From contig RECQ01000028.1 in the NCBI GenBank assembly GCA_007693965.1, positions 1 to 34,039 on the forward strand: a stretch of DNA of 34,039 nucleotides, read 5' to 3'. The notes under the pieces were generated by a model. The model had not been told where the DNA came from and did not search any database. It saw nothing but the letters and a program-made list of their open reading frames with translations. This document shows, one piece after another, positions 31,701 through 34,039 of the stretch (its first letter is position 1; each line of letters begins with the position of its first letter). Source of the DNA: Phycisphaeraceae bacterium. GTDB taxonomy: Bacteria; Planctomycetota; Phycisphaerae; Phycisphaerales; UBA1924. The position numbers and the translations under genes are program-made.

Positions 31701-33366
31701 GCAGGTCTTCATTGAGGGCATGGTGCTGGAGATCAGCGAGGAGGGGTTGCGTGAGCTCGGGGTCGAGTGGGAGTTCCAGGATGGTTCGGCGCGTGCCATG
31801 CTCGGCGCCCTGACACCCGGTATTCCCGGCGCCGAGACGCTCGATTTTCTCTTCCGCGATTCGCTGCGGCTGCCCGAGGACTGGGCGGCGCGCATCCGCG
31901 CCCTGGTGCGCACCGGCAAGGCGGAAATTCTCTCAAGGCCCGGCGTGCTGACGCTGGACAACCGGCAGGCGACCATCCGCGTGGGCGAGGACATCCCCAT
32001 CGCGACCAGCCAGGAGGGCGTGACGGGCGGGAGCTCCAAGATCGCCTTCGATTTTCGTTATATCCCGACGGGGATTCTGCTGAACGTCCGGCCGCGGATC
32101 GACGCGGAGAACGAGCAGATCAGCATGCAGATCGACACCACTGTTTCGGCGGTAGTGCCCGGCGCCGACCTGGAGCTGCGCGATCCGGACGGACGCCTGC
32201 TGGCCTCGGCGCCGACGGTGTCAAGCCGGAGGGTGCAGACGTATGCCCGCATCGCCAACAACACGCCCTTCATCATCGGCGGGCTCGTCAGCCGCGACAA
32301 CACAGTGACGATGGACAAGGTGCCGCTCCTGGGCGACCTGCCGCTGATCGGCGGCCTGTTCCGGGCCGAGCGGCGCACATCGCTCAAGCGCGAGGTGATC
32401 ATCGTCCTCACGCCGTACGTCCTGCCGGAGCGCAGCCGCATATCACGGGCCCAGCCCCGCACCGACGACCGCTTCGACAGCTTCGGAAATGTGCTGTTCC
32501 GCGACTCGTACCGGATGCGTGAGGAGGAGGTCTTCGACCTGCGCTTCCTGACGCAGAACCGGCGACTGCGGGCGGCGCGGGATCTGGTTGAGGCGGCCGT
32601 GCGGCGTGATTTCCGCCTGGCCGAACGGCGTCCCTTCCGCCTCTTCATCGGCGAGCGCGTTCCGTCCGAGCCGATCCTGGCCTCGCGCATGATCTACGAG
32701 GTGGTGAAGCGGCTGCAACTCGACGACAAGATCAGCGATGAGCGGCTCATCTTCTTCGAGCCCGATCCCTCGCCGGCGCCGGCGGAGGGGTACCGCGTGC
32801 GGTTCCTCGAAGACCTGATGTCGCGCCTGGGCGACGATGTCGCCATGGACTCGTTCTTCACTGAGAACCCGGACCGGGCCCTCGCCATCAGCTTCTCGCT
32901 GGATCGGGACAGGTCGGACGCCGGCGCCCTCGGCAGCGAGCCAGTGCCCGAGATCACGCTTGTCCCTTGCGCTGATCGCGATCGATGGATGCGGATGCTG
33001 TGGGAGCTGAACCAGCCACTCGAAGACGGGCGCCGGCGCTTCACGATCCTGATCCACAACCAGGAAGATCTGCAGCGTCTGCGCCGCTCGATCGCGCTCA
33101 AGCGCATCGTCGAGCTCAATGGCGGGCGTGAGGCTTTGTCCCTGGGCAACGTCAGTGTCGGCAAGTTGCTGATGATGCCCGATCTGGAGGGCGACAAGAT
33201 CCACGTGATCGATGTCGATGTGGCGCGCTTCTTCTTCTACACCGAGCATTACTACCCGGCGACGACGACCGCCATCGAGGCCGCGATCAGGGATCTGGAA
33301 GAGGCGATGCAAACCCCCGAGCTCAGAGACCTGCTCGAGGCCAGCGAGCTGGAAGCAAGCGATTGA
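28786..33366 (+). CDS. ABC exporter fused in frame to a lipoprotein-like secretin
   Basis: One unbroken frame of 1526 codons. Residues 1-330 are six helices of an MsbA-type exporter; 345-575 are its ATPase: Walker A GPSGSGKST (384-392), Q-loop IVFQ, signature LSRGEQQ (488-494), Walker B LLILDE (508-513), His544. After a short basic linker, Met586 begins a stretch like a lipoprotein signal peptide, LIGPLLVAAVLLGAC, with Cys625 as lipidation site. Then a helical, Arg/Glu-rich region, a secretin N-type domain (about 845-885) and the secretin core (966-1214): QVFIEGMVLEISEEGLRELG, SRPGVLTLDNRQATIRVGED, NNTPFIIGGL and VPLLGDLPLIGGLFR. The last 310 residues are unassigned. Secretins form outer-membrane channels of type II/III systems and pili. 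The whole may be one polypeptide, be cut at Cys625, or give a second product from ATG 30541. AAGGG precedes ATG 28786. Confidence 0.85.
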   Translation: MIARIRETHSAIGGQFGRLLRPFSWRLGVVVGLLSLLAMANMALPLAIKILIDDVFPSVSGGGAWGLLWFMLPALAVIYVCRNLLFYSGRMMSVRIAEDMCFRLRGSLFEHLQQLSLNFYRNNQAGKLGARVMDDTFKLQTFIQEKLPTLLLNVLMLHILVIILYSVNWRLALVSTIVLPLHLATYRFFKGSIKQSHSQAQDSYATAYGSLIERILGMEVVKGFAAERRESAEFDKAISDSRRSQIRTQRFQFGQKVTADLLIGAGTVLLLGVGAWQVKQGAMTAGSFFMFFGYVMMLYPTVLEVLSGASHLARATGSVERIFEVFDLRPTDVGVHDELEPDDGDPIRGSVVFEDVGFSYDGRLPALKGVSLRIEPGEHVAVVGPSGSGKSTLASLLPRFNVATEGRVLIDGEDVRTLPLRRLRTAIGIVFQRVFLFNASIYENLLYARPDASFDEIVEVCRVTGAHEFIERLPNGYHTSPDQLGGELSRGEQQRITLARALLKRPRLLILDEATASLDGPSSRRIVRAILKMMKGRTVIMITHDSDLASLADRVVELEHGRVRRDVGVVSGVSGGRREEPKTILMTPDPEKPIGGAGGRIIDASTRSARLIGPLLVAAVLLGACVSETTQRRSFEVESPRATHGWVDSASDAAQFDEVVAALEARREAEASMSMRTEAPVRELDQIALDVRAEIEARRRDRESGGDGASKSQGRGGADPGRFPPEAGRLIELPRLSRTELDELIDTLLLRFQTELGYAPAGEVIADMLPALPERVSGGKILARSTDEGLRLVRMGYRRSLSQPALLWIYGVVIKPDTVVLNEDLDRVGPAVEAVMAGLLELRGEVFVSELEAHVVQLSYVDAQSALSALKGLGVKVVNESNAMPPSVTFDDLPIVTAMPGPASAATALVGGGEVARDPRGQTLIPSVASRMDAETVSGRTSQLLVLHHPAHPEQPSRLIHLLNSLIDVPARQVFIEGMVLEISEEGLRELGVEWEFQDGSARAMLGALTPGIPGAETLDFLFRDSLRLPEDWAARIRALVRTGKAEILSRPGVLTLDNRQATIRVGEDIPIATSQEGVTGGSSKIAFDFRYIPTGILLNVRPRIDAENEQISMQIDTTVSAVVPGADLELRDPDGRLLASAPTVSSRRVQTYARIANNTPFIIGGLVSRDNTVTMDKVPLLGDLPLIGGLFRAERRTSLKREVIIVLTPYVLPERSRISRAQPRTDDRFDSFGNVLFRDSYRMREEEVFDLRFLTQNRRLRAARDLVEAAVRRDFRLAERRPFRLFIGERVPSEPILASRMIYEVVKRLQLDDKISDERLIFFEPDPSPAPAEGYRVRFLEDLMSRLGDDVAMDSFFTENPDRALAISFSLDRDRSDAGALGSEPVPEITLVPCADRDRWMRMLWELNQPLEDGRRRFTILIHNQEDLQRLRRSIALKRIVELNGGREALSLGNVSVGKLLMMPDLEGDKIHVIDVDVARFFFYTEHYYPATTTAIEAAIRDLEEAMQTPELRDLLEASELEASD

Positions 33367-33398
33367 CAACGTGCGGCGCCCGGCCCGGCCGGTCTCTC

Positions 33399-33404
33399 TA
33401 GAAT
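33399..33404 (+). promoter_or_regulatory. -10-like box 7 nt before the oxidoreductase ATG
   Basis: TAGAAT lies 7 nt before ATG 33412, which suggests a leaderless message. A TTGACA at 33363-33368 is 30 bp away, too far to be its -35. Confidence 0.45.
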
Positions 33405-33411
33405 CACGCTC

Positions 33412-34039
33412 ATGACACAGGCTGGAGTGCGCACGATCGTGGTCGGCGCGGGTGTGGTGGGGGTGTGCGCAGCGCACTCACTCGTCTCCCGCGGCGCCCG
33501 GGTTACGCTCATCGACGCGGGCGAGGTCGGCGCCGCCTGCTCCTACGGCAACGCCGGGCTGATCTCCCTCGGACACCTGCCCATCCCCCGCCCCGGCGTG
33601 GTTCGCCAGGCGATCCGCTGGATGTTCGATCCTGCCAGCCCCCTCTACATCGCGCCCCGGCTCGATCCGGCGATGGCCCGCTGGCTGTGGCGCTTCCGCG
33701 GGGCGTGCACGCAGAAGCGGCTTGAATGCAGCATGAAAACGCTGGCGGAGCTGAGCCACAAGACGGTCGGGCTCTTCGAGCGAATCGAAGCGCAGGCCCG
33801 CGAGGCGGGGCGGCCGTTTTTCTATGCGCCGCGCGGGTACATGGAGGTGTATCGCACGCCGCAGGCGCTGGATCATGCCCGCGAACACGCGGAGCTGACG
33901 AAGCGCTTCGGGTTCGAGTACGAGGAGTTTGACGGCGCCGGGTTGCGAGAGCGCGAGCCGGCGCTGGCGTCGGGGCTGGCGGGTGCGATCTGGTATCCGC
34001 AGAGCGCGTTCTGCAATCCGCACGCGTTCGTGATGGCCG
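33412..34039 (+). CDS. FAD-dependent D-amino-acid dehydrogenase-like oxidoreductase (partial)
   Basis: The first 209 codons are present; the gene runs off the window. The N-terminus is a Rossmann FAD-binding motif, VVGAGVVGVCAAHSL (10-24), ending in Asp at the second strand (LIDAG), then ACSYGNAGLIS, the DadA-type segment usually ASFANAGQIS. Further on are DPASPLYIAPRLDP and WLWRF, also typical of DadA. Such enzymes strip the amino group from D-amino acids such as D-alanine at the inner membrane; sarcosine or other imino-acid oxidases of the same fold are alternatives. It starts 45 bp after the secretin stop, on the same strand, and may have its own promoter. Confidence 0.85.
   Translation, partial: MTQAGVRTIVVGAGVVGVCAAHSLVSRGARVTLIDAGEVGAACSYGNAGLISLGHLPIPRPGVVRQAIRWMFDPASPLYIAPRLDPAMARWLWRFRGACTQKRLECSMKTLAELSHKTVGLFERIEAQAREAGRPFFYAPRGYMEVYRTPQALDHAREHAELTKRFGFEYEEFDGAGLREREPALASGLAGAIWYPQSAFCNPHAFVMA

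Noticed and set aside
28786-33366. A type II secretion or type IV pilus operon around the secretin
   Set aside because: No GspE/PilB ATPase, GspF/PilC platform or prepilin peptidase gene is next to it; the prepilin genes are 17 kb away on the other strand.
33363-33404. TTGACA plus TAGAAT as a classical promoter for the DadA-like gene
   Set aside because: The spacer is 30 bp, far from the usual 16-18; only the -10-like box is kept.

Overview
This 34 kb window is GC-rich chromosomal DNA that looks like Planctomycetota, most probably class Phycisphaerae. That placement is inference. It rests on: two prepilin-type proteins with an AFTLIELL N-terminus and a C-terminal H-x10-DG motif; zinc-ribbon/membrane proteins of a type common there; a SecG with a long acidic tail; an AroD-AroE fusion; a DUF5684 protein; and a secretin-containing giant ORF. 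There is no rRNA, phage, IS element or CRISPR array. Genes are packed on both strands with short gaps, and most gaps over 100 bp hold short GAG-rich repeats or promoters.

Layout. 7-1746: tandem heptamer array and a short-form alpha-glucan phosphorylase (minus). 1921-3949: three small membrane proteins (plus), two with zinc ribbons. 3962-5707: MsrB and a membrane C39-like peptidase (minus). 5961-8603: RND/MMPL transporter (plus). 8835-11860: a beta-rich lipoprotein and two tandem prepilin paralogues (minus). 11995-12067: tRNA-Phe(GAA) (minus). 12224-13441: stand-alone ketoacyl synthase (plus), convergent with rsmA/ksgA across a repeat-filled gap. 14703-16220: S10 carboxypeptidase. 16414-19203: 929-residue coiled-coil lipoprotein with a clear intrinsic terminator. 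19707-24315: plus-strand run tpiA-secG-yicC-APH-like kinase-PDZ protein, driven by a good sigma70-type promoter. 24339-28491: MscS channel, hotdog thioesterase and AroDE (minus). 28786-33366: one 1526-codon ORF joining an MsbA-like ABC exporter to a lipoprotein-like secretin. 33412-end: FAD-dependent D-amino-acid-dehydrogenase-like gene, cut by the window edge.

Three things stand out. First, the ABC exporter-secretin ORF places an inner-membrane export engine and an outer-membrane channel in one reading frame, with an internal start and a lipobox at the junction; it could be a polyprotein, a fused secretion machine or two overlapping translation products. Second, at least six genes without a Shine-Dalgarno sequence have a TANNNT -10-like box 6-8 nt before the start codon, which suggests leaderless transcripts and fixes the starts of rsmA and aroDE. 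Third, a family of GAACGC(A/G)GAG repeats lies at or within 14 nt after the stop codon of four genes, always in the sense of the gene that ends there; GTGAG arrays overlap two further stop codons. These look like mobile or structural 3'-end elements.

All functional calls rest on motifs read by eye from the translated sequence; no database search was run.
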